From positions 124,001-188,000 of the forward strand of contig CANTFG010000270.1 in NCBI GenBank assembly GCA_947652605.1: a DNA stretch of 64,000 bases. The letters are read 5' to 3'. How positions within the stretch are numbered: the stretch's first letter is position 1; every line of letters begins with the position of its first letter. The notes under the pieces were generated by a model, which did no database searches, was not told the origin of the DNA, and was given only the letters and a program-made list of their open reading frames with translations. This document shows positions 48,280 to 59,494 of this stretch, one piece after another. A program made the translations under genes and the position numbers. The DNA comes from Elmis aenea. Lineage: Eukaryota; Arthropoda; Insecta; Coleoptera; Elmidae.

Positions 48280-49027
48280 GAGTGGCGGATTTATAGGGAT
48301 GCTTATGATGCTGGAGCATCAGGCCCCCGATCATTGGGGGCCCCACTTATTATTTTATAGAATTTAGTTTTGTTTTTCTTTTTTTCATGAACTTCAGTTG
48401 CTTTTTTTGCTTCTTAGATAATTTATAAAAATACTGTCATTTATGCACTTTCAAATTATTTTATTCTACCTTTCATCTAATATCGACTAAGTAGAAGAGG
48501 AAAACTTTACGAACTATTAGGAAAAAGGTTTAGAGTTCTAATGGATGTAGGAGACAGCAATTTCAAATATAGATGAAGAAAGTGTTAAATACGTCTCAGA
48601 TCATTATAGTGTTCACATTGAAGACGGATTAAAAAACGAATGTCACCAACTCAAAGAATATATTAAATTAATCATAAATTCATATAAAAATGAATGTTTA
48701 AAATGTCCAGATATATTAAATTTAATCTATAACAGAAAATCTCATAGGCATCTTTCCAAATTTGTATACTATTCTAAAAATCTTTAAATTATATATTTAT
48801 TCTTTTGATATTTATGTTTGTTACTAAAAATAAATTTTTTTGTTACCTATTACATCCTTAAAATTATATATTTTTCCTCTTGATCTTTATGTTTCTTATC
48901 TATTACATACCATTATTTTTATAATTTGTCCCATCCTTAGACAACCAACTCTCTCCCCAACAATATACTACTAGGGGCCTCTGAAATGTAATTAGCATCA
49001 GGGCCCAAAAAGTCACCATACTCCACT
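48280..49027 (+). mobile_element. hAT element D (748 bp) with perfect 8-bp TSD
   Basis: AGGAACAC lies on both sides (48272-48279 and 49028-49035). The tips GAGTGGCGGATTTATAGG and ACCATACTCCACT are diverged versions of CAGTGG...CCACTG. The interior carries a transposase remnant and a 'gcccccgatcattgggggc' palindrome. Confidence 0.75.
48563..48787 (+). pseudogene. hAT transposase fragment (ZMYM1/DUF4371-like)
   Basis: A continuous frame reads DEESVKYVSDHYSVHIEDGL, then KNECHQLKEYIKLIIN, and ends in TAA. The pattern of an acidic, helical 'Y..di...L..E...f' segment is typical of the insert in ZMYM1/DUF4371-type hAT transposases. About 70 residues remain of a protein normally several hundred long. 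Confidence 0.5.
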
Positions 49028-49701
49028 AGGAACACATACATATTATATTTAGCAAAATTACAAAAAGGTAATAATATAAATATAAACATAAAATTCACCT
49101 GAATTCCAAAAAAGGAACACCATATTTCAGCCTAAAATTTAAAAAAAAAACGTTATTGATGTCTAAATTTACATTTTTTTTGCTTATTTTCATGAACAAA
49201 AAGCGTACATTACTGTGAATTTCCTCAAAGGCTTTGCCTAGACGCGACTCCAAATATGATATAAATGATGAAGCATTTTATAAACCTGTCAAATTGCACC
49301 AATTATCACCCACTTAGGCCAGACGCCCACGACCAATATTTTTGTCACGTACCTACTTAAAAACCTCTCAATAATAATTGTATACACATACGGGTAATGA
49401 AAAAAATCGTCATTTCACACTGTTGTTGGTGCCCTATGATTTGGAAGTTCTCTTACCACTGTTCGAAACTTTTGTACATCTCAATTTACAAATAATTAGA
49501 CGAATGTTATCGCTATGCGCCGATTGGTTAATACAGAAAGGTTTTATACCTCAAACCAAATGTTTGCAATAGAACAGAAGTGAAAAATGCCTTTTGCAAT
49601 AGAGTTTGAAACTGCTTCGAATTTAATGCCTAAAATAAATGAAAGGTTTCATAATTTTATTGAATGGTTGGTACCTTAACATACATTTTATTACTTGTAA
49701 C

Positions 49702-51361
49702 CAGAGCTGGGCATTACTTAAGTATTTTTGTACTTCAGTACTTTTTCAAGTACTTTTCCGGTACTTAAGACTTGTACTGCAGTACATTTTAAAATTAGGT
49801 ACTTAAGACTTGAATCTCAAGTACTTCGGTGAAATACTGGTACTTAGTACTTGTATTAGTACTTCGGTACCACAAAAATTACTTAAGTACTTTGTAAAAT
49901 ACTGCAGTACAGTGCAAAGTACTTAAGTACTTTTAGTAGACACAAGTACTTTTAAAGATATTAGGTTTTATAAGATAGGAACTGTGGTTTTCAACGTGTT
50001 AAAACTTGTCTAAAGTTTTAAACACAACCCGCATTGGAGTGCATAGAATAGCTACAGTTAAAAAGGTAGTGTGTGTGTAATAATACGGACAACAGTTTTA
50101 TTAAATATTTTATTGAACTCGCCCAAAAATATGCTAAAAATTTTGTTTGGGAAATTAGAAATTAAAAATGCTATTAAAGATATTAATACCGAATACTTAG
50201 AAGAATACTGCTTAATCATGGAACCTCTTGCAGCAGCAATTGATCTATTGCAAGGAAAACAGTCAACATACTACGGGTGTATTCGGTATATATATTATCA
50301 AGTTTAGTATAACTTAAAGTCAAATTTAAAACAAACAACAATAATTTTAAATGCTTGTATTATCAACAGTTTACGCATTTTTTTAAAAAACTATTATAAT
50401 TTAAATCCAGAAATAAACGACGCAATTGTTGCTACAGTGACATTACCAAAGTTTAAGTTAAGATGGTTCAGTGCAATAGAAGACAATGTTAAAACCTAAC
50501 TAGAAAATATATTCAAACGATAATAATAAATATCTAGGTACCTACTTACCTGCATAACATTTTATTTCGTTTATGTTTCAAAAATATGTTGTATTTTGTG
50601 TGAGATGTGAATATTATATAACATTTGTTTTTTCGCAAGTACTTAGCACTTTCATTTAAAAATTAAAATTATATATTTTTTATTATATACCAATTTTTTA
50701 TTTGTTTATATAAAAATAAAATTTATATTTCGACATATTATTTTTGTTTGTTTTATATGTAAGTACTATAGCAATTCATCACTTTGTATGTGACCACGGT
50801 TAAAATAATAAACTACACAAAAATTTTAACTTCAATCGAAATTTTACAAATGATAGAAAACAATTCTAAATTTTAATCAAAACCCACAATACAGTATAAC
50901 ATTCTTATGAAATAACAATTTCTTATATATTCTTTACCATAAACAGCAATATTTTTTATTGTTGTTGCTTGTTATTAATAAATAGATATGTATATTTCAA
51001 CTTTTGTTAAAAGATAGCACTCAATTCATAAAACTTTAAATACAAGTGGGTACATCTAAAGACTGTAGTTACAAAGCAAATTGTATAAGAAAATTTTATG
51101 TACCTACATATGCGTTATTACATTTTGTTTTAAATATTTTCTTAGACACAATCGCTAGAAATAGTTATACAATAATTTAATAAATAATATCTGCAAAATG
51201 TACTTGAAAAGTACTTGAGAAATACTTAAGTACTTTTTGCAAGTACTTGTACTTAAGAATCAGTACTTTTAAAAATAGCGGTACTTAAAATCCAAGTACT
51301 CCTCATAAGTACTTAAGACTTAAGACTTAAGTACTTTTTGGCTAGTACTTGACCAGCTCTG
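49702..51361 (+). mobile_element. hAT element B (1660 bp), AAGTACT-rich ends
   Basis: Tips CAGAGCTGG and CCAGCTCTG are perfect inverted repeats. The flanks CTTGTAAC (49694-49701) and CTTGGAAC (51362-51369) match at 7 of 8 bases. Subterminal regions (49720-49950 and 51200-51350) hold dozens of AAGTACTT/ACTTAAG repeats, probably transposase-binding or regulatory repeats (inference). The interior contains transposase remnants. Confidence 0.88.
50071..50511 (+). pseudogene. hAT transposase fragment in element B
   Basis: Frame 50071-50307 includes EYCLIMEPLAAAIDLLQGKQ followed by STYYGC, and after a frameshift YNLNPEINDAIVATVTLPKF and KLRWFSAIED. These match the mid-part of BED-finger hAT transposases, where 'm.PiA.aLd.LQ.e....G.llPtl' precedes a 'P.fKl.W' segment. 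The catalytic residues and the dimerisation region are absent. Confidence 0.7.
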
Positions 51362-51590
51362 CTTGGAACTTCTGTCGTTACAAGAGGGCGGGTTTTCAGT
51401 GTAGCCAGGTCGACTAGCCTGTTTTACCCTCTAACTTCAATAAAAAGTATTTTTTGTTAATGTGAATTTTTCATTGGGACTAGCGCTAGTGCCAGCACTG
51501 ATTACTATATCTACTGTGGCTTCATTGCCTCGAGATTTTAATTTTTTGGGTAGACTAAAAGTGCACCGCACCATCGCCCCCTAGCTACGC

Positions 51591-53450
51591 CAGGGCCCGA
51601 TCCAGGGGGGCGCGAGCAGGGCAACTGCCCAGAGCGGCAAAATTGGTAGAAAGAGAAAATTAAAATCAATAAAAACCAATAAAAAGCAGAGTATTCAGAA
51701 ATACATCAGAGTATTAGTGTACTTCAGAGTGGGTACAATAATAGTTCTCCAATGGTAAAGTGTTTAGGATTAGTTTAAAGTTAATCATTCCACTTTGAAA
51801 TTTATTTTCATTCTAATTCTCTTACTTAATGTTACTTACTATGTTTTAAATACAAGGTTGACTGAGAGTATTGTACAACAGGACTTTACCATAAGGGCAT
51901 AAGGTGATCATTCGTCCCCGATTTTCGGGGACAGTCCCCGAAACAAGACCCAAGTCCCGGATAATTCTTGTCCTGATTTACATAATTTTCTCATGAATTT
52001 TTAAAATAATTATTGGAAGCTATGGTACGGCATTGCTACAAAATTATGCAAATCCTATAGTCTGGCAATATATTGTAACAATGTAATCGCTCATTGGAAA
52101 CGAAAACTGGAATAGGAGGAAGTTTCGAAATGAGCAAAACTGTCCGAGTTTTAACTTTCCGCTCTTTAATTGAATTTTGCATGATTTCCGCGAAAAATCG
52201 TCGAGTTTTTTTTCATAACCCTTGGTTAGTGTCCCCGAAACTTGTGAGAAAAAATTGGACACCTTACTTTAGCATGCAAAATTAATTAGTTGCAAGTGTT
52301 GGCTCTCCTGATCATTTCTCCCAATCATTTTACGACGTAAAATTACGACGTAATTTTATGAAAGGTGAAAAATTTGCGTTTTAAATTATTTTTTATGGGT
52401 AAAACTTGATCTTCCTTATTTATTGTCATATTTCGGCGATTTTTTAAAATTATTCTCATCGATTGGCCAAATTGTACTGTGAAAAATTATTCTTTACCTG
52501 ACAAATAACTTTAAGGTGCGACCTCGTAAATTTTGGAAAGCGCGTGTAGCGTAAAATGAAACATATGAGAACTTTTTTTTATTTATATAAATAGGTCACT
52601 ACTGTATCAAGACGAAATTATTACAAAATATTAACGAAGTTTTTGCAACAAACAGAACTCAGATATCTTTGTCTTTGTAGTGTCCTGGCGTGTAGAGTTT
52701 TTTTAAACACTGTTATTTTCCGAAAATGATGCCAACTGCACTTTTAAAATTTAGATCACATTAAACTTACCTTCATGCAAGATATAATAGTGCTTATTTA
52801 TTTCCCATTTCATATTTATTTAGTAAAAATTTCAAATAATTCTAGAAAAGTGAGAAATGCCTATAAAAATTTAAAAATTGTGCCATTTTGCTGATGTTAA
52901 CGCATGGGAGCGAAAATGGTAACCAAATTGAAAATGCAAGTGAAGAATCTTAAGTAGTTTTTGATTATGAAAAACTTTTATGTTTACACTTTTGTCGTAA
53001 AATAATCACGGAAGCCAATATTTGCAAATATTTAATTTTGCATGATATAGTCCTTTGTACGATATTTTCAGTCAACATCCTGTATATTGTGATATATGTT
53101 ATACCAATCTGTCGTTGCATATAATAATAATTTGAATATCCCTCGCGAAGCAGTAAAATATTTAATTTTTATGTTGTTTTTTTATTAATTTAAAAAAAAT
53201 ATTTTGTTTGTTTCTTTTTTTTTAAGAAAAAACATGTACATATCTCCTACTTATATTTTTCATTTTATGTTACTGATTTCTATGGATTTAAATTTTTTTA
53301 TGAAACAAAAGACTTGTTATTCAATAAATACCTGCAAAAATTACACTCACTGCAAAAAATTATACTTAAAAAAAATAATTTATAATTAAATATACAGGGC
53401 GGCAAAAATCATTTTTGCCCAGGGCGGCGGAAAAGCTAGATCGGGCCCTG
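51591..53450. mobile_element. hAT element C (1860 bp) with perfect 8-bp TSD
   Basis: Tips CAGGGCCCGATC and GATCGGGCCCTG are perfect inverted repeats. AGCTACGC flanks it at 51583-51590 and 53451-53458, a target inside the right tip of element A. The interior is AT-rich without a clear transposase. A second partial copy of its right end lies at 54319-54621. Confidence 0.9.
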
Positions 53451-53463
53451 AGCTACGCCGCTG

Positions 53464-53785
53464 CTTTCGCGCCCCACTTACTTCTTTTACTTTTGTGATT
53501 GTTCGTTTTTTTTCTTACATTCCAACTTATCTTATTTACTTTTTAACTGTTGAAGCTTAGGAAAATGCAGAACAATTGAAATGTAGTTGCATAGTATTTA
53601 TTAGTCATTCAGTATTTGATTAAGTATAATATTAAAAGTTGACTTAAGGTTTGAATAACTTTATTAAATTTCAATTTTCTTATTCCTTCTATTAAGGTAT
53701 CAAACAGACTAATATTAGATACTTATAAAATTACAAAATAAAAAATGTCTACAAGATTAAATGTTTAATAATAATAATTCTTTAA
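53464..53785. other. 3' flank of astacin gene 3, duplicated near gene 4
   Basis: Together with 47848-47926 this matches 62425-62851 over about 400 bp ('ccccacttacttctt', 'gtagttgcatagta', 'acttataaaattacaaaat'). It is non-coding 3' flank carried along with the gene duplication. Confidence 0.7.
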
Positions 53786-56700
53786 TCAACGAGTTGGTCG
53801 ACACCTGTACATCTTTTCAAGTTTTGCAATGTCTATTGGGCTTATAGTCTTAGCTGCACCAATTGTAAAGTTCGTAGGCTGTAACCAATGAAAAGTTATA
53901 TATTTCTTTAAATGTCTAGTAAAAGATGAAAACTAACACAAAAGCTATTGAAATTGTATACGGGCACTCACCTGATTTACCAATATTGTCTTTTTACCAT
54001 TAGATGAAAAAGCATATGCCTCATAATGCAAAACGCTGCCGTAATCATATTTTACCCCAAAATTTGTTATTGTAGTATTACCATATTTTTCAAAATTGTG
54101 TTCCCTTCCTAAAAATAAATTTTATAAATACGCTAAAACTTAACGACTTTAGTGTTACATTATAGTTTAAATAAAAATACATTGCAATCGATAGTAGGTA
54201 TACAATAAACAAATGCAAGAGTTTCTAGGTTTTGACACTGCGTGAATTTTCTAAATTATCTGAGAAACCTCAAACAAGTCAGTTTTAAAAATAACGCCGT
54301 TTGATTACAATTGAGTAAAGCAGTAAAATACTTTGTGTTATGTTGGTTTTTTATTAATAAAAAAAAATATTTGTTGTTTTTTTTTTGAGAAAAAAAAAAT
54401 TTACCCATCTCCTACTTATTATTATTTCATTTTGTTATGTTACTGTTTTCTTATGAATTTAATTTTTTTTATGAAACAAAAGACTTGTTATTCAACAAAT
54501 ACTTGAAAAAATTACACTCACTGTCAAAAATTATATTTAAAAGAAATAATTTATGATTAAATATAAAAGGCGGCAAAAATCATTTTTGCCCAGCGCGACG
54601 GAAAAGCTAGATCGGGCCCTGCACCTGCACTACGACTGCCATGAAAAAATAGTTATTTATGTATCAAGGCCAAAAAGTACGTTTTGGCCGAGGTGGATAT
54701 TACATTTTTTGTGCGATAGAATTAAAAACAATTAAAATTTTTAGTATTTTTCAAAAATATAGGTTAGAAACTACGTGACATTCTGTCACTGACAAATGAC
54801 GGCGTACAGCCTTCTCCTTAGCAACGACCGTAAAAGTTACTTTTTCGGCCGTTGCTTAGGGTAACGGCCTGAAAAGTAACTTTTACGGCCGTTGCTAAGG
54901 ATAGGGCCGGTAATGCAGTACTTTATGGTTGCTAACGCGTCCGTCAAACAGCTGTTTCTAGTACGATCGCACAAAAAAGTTGTTTTATCAAATATCTCGC
55001 ACGGTAATACATAAATAAAAATCTGACTAACGTCATCTTATAGCAAACAAAATCTACAAAACATTTTTCCTTAGGCGTTTTTGTGTATTGGCAAAAATAG
55101 CTGAGATATTTGAGTTTAAATATTTTGATCAATTTCGGTTTTTTCGTTATAACACGCCATGGTTTGCGTGGTATAACAAAAAACCAGTTCCATGGAATTT
55201 TTAAACAAAACAAGATCTTCTTTAACATACACTCCTAAATAGCTAACTTTTGTCCCATTTAACCAACGTTGTATTTTCATTATTTACGTTAATAGCAATA
55301 ATGTCCCATGGAAAAGTGAAACACCCTGTATATATATACATTACCTTTCAGTATATTTTCCCACACTATAGTTACAAAATCATCTCTTTCGGTGGCACTT
55401 TGTTGATGGAAAAATCCAAGCGCATGGAGAAATTCATGCTGGATGATTTGTGGATACACACAACCTCTTATTTGCAAGTTAACTATTTGTTTACCACCTT
55501 GTTTACCAATGTAAGACCAACAACCAGTGTTTTCGCCCTATAAAATATACAGCTTTTTCTTAGAAAATCCATAAAAATTAAGCAAATCGTATTTAACTAA
55601 CATTTAAAACATTTCATGTACCAAAAGAAAACAATGTTTTTCGACTGAATTTTTAAGTAAAAAATATTAATTAAACTTGATAGTGTTGGTAGACCATGAA
55701 GATATAATTAAGTGCCTAAATGAGAGTTGCTATGATATGTTAGCTATATTGGGCGTTCCCTATTTACACAATCAGCGGTTGTTGATACAGTGAAATGAAA
55801 TAATTTTTTTTAATTCTAAGGTGTACTTACACAGTTGGAAGTTATCATAGACAATCAAATAAAACTAGGACTATTAACAAAACTTTTATAAAAACCATTA
55901 TTTAATTTTTGCAAATTATATTATGCTTATACATTTTTTTATAAACCTATAAATTTTTGTATGAAATAGCGAACTAAATTGTTTAATAGCACGGTTTTAC
56001 TCTCTAGCATACCCACTGTTTAATTAAACTAAGGGAAATTAACTGAAACCAATTTCATTATGAATGATTAGACAATGTCACTAACTAACGAATTTTTAAT
56101 TTGTCGAAACAAGTGGATATTTCAAAATATAAACTTTTAATTGTCTACAAATAAAAGGTTCACACTAAATTATACCTATGTGAATTATTTGTCTTCCAAT
56201 TTTTTCTAAACATGGTCTAAAACCACCTTTACAATAAACGGCCAATATAAAGGTTTGCTAGGGTTTTAAAACACCAACTAGATAATTAAAGTAGTGATAT
56301 ATGCGATACCCTGTACATTTTGGACGTAGAATAATTTAGACACTGGCATTAAGCATGCAATTAAATTTGTTGGAAAAAGCATTTTACCTCTAAAACTCTA
56401 TTAATCAGTCTTTACTTTAAACATTACGTTTGTATTTTGTTTATTAACAATAACATTCACAAATTACTTACGGTAATGTGTACATAGTTCTTGTCTGTAA
56501 TTCTTTTAGCTCTAGCAGTGATACAGGTTTTGGCTTTGAAAACGTCCAGTGCTTTTATAATAGCAGTCCTATTAGCCTTCGCTAAAATCAAGAAAAATAA
56601 TAATAAAATGTAACAAACATTGTATGCGACAAAATAGCTTACAAAATTTTTTATCAATTACGTAAGGTATAATGTTGTTGGGCCATCGGTATTTTGTGTC

Positions 56701-58772
56701 TATAAGTCCATTTTTATCTCCAGGTGTCAACACTATATCTCCTTCAAACTGTCCACTCAGTTCCCACATATTCTGCTCACTTTCAGGAGTCCAGTTTTCA
56801 AGAAGCGCAGCTAAAACAATACATTTGTTAATACCCTACACCAGTGATTTTCAATCATGTGCCGCGGCAGGCTAGTGTGCCAATAAAATAGATTAGATAT
56901 TACGAAAAACATGGAGACGAATCAATTAAGGTGGCTTGCTCTACTACGCATGCAAGAAAGTAGATACGCGAAAATAGGATGGAAAATGCAGATTGAGGGA
57001 AAAAGAAATAGAGGAAGACCAATAATAAAATGGGAAAAAGAAGTGAGGCAGAGAAAAGAAGAAAAAGGAGTCAGCTGGAGAGATGTGCCACAATTAGCTA
57101 ACGATAGGCAGTGGAGAAACTTAATACAGAAATAGAAAAGCATACCGCGACACAGACAGGTACAAGACGAAGCGATTAAGATAAAGAAGAACATAAATAA
57201 AAAAGTTTACATTGATGTTTGTCCGAGTTACATAAGAAATTGCAGATTTTTAAACACTTGAACAATAAGAATTCTATAATTATTTGAGCGACTGCATCTG
57301 GTGTTGCAAATTACCTTTTTCATCTGATTTGTTTACCCAACGCATTAAATATTATTATACCGTGGTCAAATGAAATTTGCTCCCTTTTACAAATAAGTTG
57401 CTCACTATTAAGGAATTATTGGGCATATAAAAAGATACGTAAATGAAAATAAATTGAAATGTTTTGTTTGACAGTGAAAACAAAATTTATTACATTAAAA
57501 GTTTAATACCCGAAACTTTTACTAGAAATAAAATTTCGGACATTTAAATGACATAAAAATTTGTATAAAAAATTATCAAAACATGTGAAAGCATAACACT
57601 ATAATCAAAAAAAGAAGAAGTTAATGCAATATTAATATTGATTTAAAGTACCTTAAAGAAATTATCTATAAATTTTTATATACAGCCTGTTCAAAAGAAA
57701 TGGAATATGCTATATATCTTTAGGGAAAAATGTTTTGTAGAAAAGTTGTTTGGTACTTAGTTTTCCACAAGACAAAATTTAATATTTTTTTTCGAATAAC
57801 AAAAGAGCAATAAAAAACAATTGAATTTTTTTTAAATGACAAGGTACCCCTACTCATTTGATAGAGATTTTTTCTCTCTTCAATGATGCAAAACTTTAGT
57901 ACCCTTACTTAAGCAACTTTTTGAGAAAAATGCAAAATTATTTGAATTGATTAGTATTTATTTCTAACAAAAACATCATAAGAACTAAATTTGTTTGACG
58001 AAATCTACAATAAGTGTTCAAACTGTGAACTATTTACAGCTTGGCAATGATAAACTCGGTTTTTAAATTCGTTTATAACATTCCCAACGGTTTCAGGTGT
58101 AATTTCTCTAATACGATCTTTTAAATTTTCGATATTCTCCGGCCTCTTAGCATAATCTTAATTTTTAAGGTGACCCCATTATTGAAAAGAGAAAAAATTC
58201 TCTATCAAATGAGTATAATGTAGGGGTATCTTGCTTGCCATTTAAAAAAATTCAATTGTTTTTCATTGCGCGTTTGTTATTCGAAAAAAAAAAATCAATT
58301 TGATCTTATGATGAAAAACTAAGTACCAAACAACTTTTATTTAAAACATTTTTCCCTAAAGTAGATATTTACTGAGATATATAGCATATTCCATTCCTTT
58401 TGGACACACTGTATACTTTATTCTTTTTATATATATTTAAAACAATTTAAAGACTTGAAAATATCATCCTGAAGTTTACGTATTTCGCGAAAGAAATCTG
58501 CAGCAAATTACATAAAAAAAATCTTAATTCAGTTTTTAAATTTACAAAGAATCGATCTATTCATTTGGCCATTACGGTATCAAACATAAATGTTATCGTA
58601 GAAGGAACTTGTTCGTCTTAAAAGCTAATAAAATGCTAAACGATATGGTAAAAATAATTATTAATTTACCGTCTTCTTCATTCAATGGATTGTAAAAGGC
58701 ATTTTCAACAGGATCGGCGGTCAAGAACTCAAATGCTGCTACGAGAATAACCAAATGTAAACTCGAAACCAT
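53786..58772 (-). CDS. Astacin-family metalloprotease 3, Met-turn altered (six coding exons)
   Basis: Exons: 58772-58670, 56810-56643, 56581-56472, 55537-55345, 54108-53972, 53878-53786; 804 nt, 267 aa. The signal peptide is MVSSLHLVILVAAFEFLTA. The pro-segment has FEGDI. The mature part shows KTCIT, TGCWSY, RGCVY, the zinc site HEFLHALGFFH with Gln following, and a final MYRCRPTR. The Met-turn reads SVLHY: Leu replaces the methionine that is nearly invariant in metzincins, while gene 4 keeps SVMHY. Exon 4 is 12-15 nt shorter than in genes 1 and 2. A 5' UTR exon ending at 58859 is spliced to 58774 just before the ATG. It is secreted and zinc-binding; full activity is uncertain because of the Leu. 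Confidence 0.92.
54319..54621. mobile_element. Partial right end of a hAT element C copy
   Basis: It matches 53150-53450, including 'gaaacaaaagacttgttattca', 'gcggcaaaaatcatttttgccc' and the tip GATCGGGCCCTG. The left end is missing. It lies in intron 4 of astacin gene 3. Confidence 0.8.
54816..54900. repeat. Near-perfect 85-bp hairpin
   Basis: The first 30 bases, starting CCTTAGCAACGACCG, complement the last 30 at 28 positions. The 25-base loop region again contains inverted CGGCCGTT/AACGGCC. It is GC-richer than the intron around it (astacin gene 3, intron 4). It may be the core of an unrecognised MITE that extends towards 54640 and 54980. Confidence 0.75.
56845..57190 (+). pseudogene. Non-LTR retrotransposon C-terminal fragment
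   Basis: The frame 56911-57135 reads LRWLALLRMQESRYAKIGW, then KRNRGRPIIKWEKEVRQ and VSWRDVPQLANDRQWRN, the C-terminal end of an RTE-like protein. The 'agtgattttcaatc' at about 56843 resembles a hAT tip and may be an unrelated remnant. It lies in the first intron of astacin gene 3, opposite to the gene. Confidence 0.7.
57191..57682. other. Intron sequence without recognised features
   Basis: AT-rich; no inverted repeat, tandem repeat or coding signature was noticed. Confidence 0.4.
57683..58411. mobile_element. TA-flanked foldback carrying a transposase remnant
   Basis: The arms 57683-57830 and 58250-58411 are complementary ('gaaatggaatatgctatata', 'tttagggaaaaatgttttg', 'ttggtacttagtttt'), with TA at 57681-57682 and 58412-58413 and tips CAGCCTGTTC and GGACACACTG. 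The loop holds the C-terminal end of a transposase (58005-58157). It lies in the first intron of astacin gene 3. Confidence 0.82.
58005..58157 (-). pseudogene. C-terminal end of a Tc1/mariner-type (DDE) transposase
   Basis: A 50-codon minus-strand frame ends in TAG and reads KRPENIENLKDRIREITPET, then EFKNRVYHCQAV and QFEHLL. The 'R.....L..RI..ei......v...f..R...C......fEHLL' pattern is the usual tail of insect IS630/Tc1-mariner-group transposases. The catalytic part has been lost. Confidence 0.65.
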
Positions 58773-58858
58773 TTCTATAATGCAACATAAAGTATATATC
58801 AATACATAGCCAATTATTGTTAAGTTTATCAAGTTATATTGAATAAAAAAGTACTTAC

Positions 58859-58881
58859 TGTTTTCACAATTTTTTCTTTAT
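58859..58881 (-). promoter_or_regulatory. Probable 5' UTR exon of astacin gene 3
   Basis: The sequence following the TATA box ends at an excellent donor (AACA/GTAAGTAC at 58859). The matching acceptor (GCATTATAG) lies two bases upstream of the ATG at 58772. The start near 58881 is estimated from the TATA distance, not observed. Confidence 0.5.
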
Positions 58882-58904
58882 AGTTTAAGAGTGTAGCTCG
58901 TCAG

Positions 58905-58912
58905 TATTTATA
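58905..58912 (-). promoter_or_regulatory. TATA box of astacin gene 3
   Basis: TATAAATA on the minus strand lies about 24-30 nt upstream of a CTACACTCTTA stretch that could hold the transcription start, and just upstream of the 5' UTR exon. The arrangement is typical of strongly expressed insect secretory genes. Confidence 0.55.
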
Positions 58913-59250
58913 CGTTTCTCTAAGAGGAGCAAACAAATACAAACACAAAGACAAATTTAATACCAACAGGAGCGGACTGGACAATTTTTTATATGATTAA
59001 ACGATAATTGCGCAGATTCATCAATAATACTGTTTTGATTATTTTATGCTGCAGTTTACTATGAACATTTAAAAAATTGTTTCCATTAACATGGAGTCCC
59101 AGAGTTAAGTAATGCCGGTGGTCCCATAAGTCTTCGTGCATAAGGGGTTTATGATAAAAACGCCCCGAGGCAGGCAGTTCACGACAGTCCGCAATCAATG
59201 TTCACGAATTATCAGCAAGAGTTAGTCCTTCAAAATCTACAAATGGTAAA
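58913..59250. other. Spacer with a possible hAT-like end
   Basis: 'caggagcggactggacaa' at 58969 and 'gacagtccgc' near 59190 are weakly complementary and could be the ends of a small hAT element, but no target duplication was found. Nothing else is recognised. Confidence 0.3.
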
Positions 59251-59254
59251 CACT

Positions 59255-59450
59255 TAAGGAAAATGGGTTTAGTTTCCAGAAATTTTGAATGGATCCCCAT
59301 GATTTGAGCAATGCACAAGCTGATCGAAGGATTGTGGTTTGTGAAGAACTGCTTCAAAATCCCGGAGACAAGTACTTCTGGAGAAGGATTGTAACTAGTG
59401 ATGGCAAGTGGGGTTTTCTACGTTATCCAAGAAATGAAAAATTGTTAAGT
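59255..59450 (+). pseudogene. mariner transposase fragment
   Basis: The frame reads PHDLSNAQADRRIVVCEELL, then YFWRRIVTSDGKWGFLRYP. This is the mariner segment 'phdLt..q...Rv.iC..LL' followed by 'f..rivT.DEKW', where the D is the first catalytic Asp. The next residue is Gly instead of Glu, and a one-base frameshift precedes the frame. About 60 residues remain of some 340. Confidence 0.75.
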
Positions 59451-59494
59451 TTCTTTAGTTCACTGCTATTATCACCCCATCTATCGATCTTCCC

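Larger units (their letters stand above)
47927..53463. mobile_element. hAT element A, outer shell of a four-element nest
   Basis: Tips CAGTGGCGTGG and CTACGCCGCTG are imperfect inverted repeats, and CTTTCGCG flanks them perfectly at 47919-47926 and 53464-53471. The empty site is preserved in the paralogous flank near 62500 ('cttctttcgcgccccac'), which confirms the insertion. Element A itself is only about 1.2 kb; the rest is three later hAT insertions (48280-49027, 49702-51361, 51591-53450). No intact transposase was seen in the A-specific parts. Confidence 0.88.
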
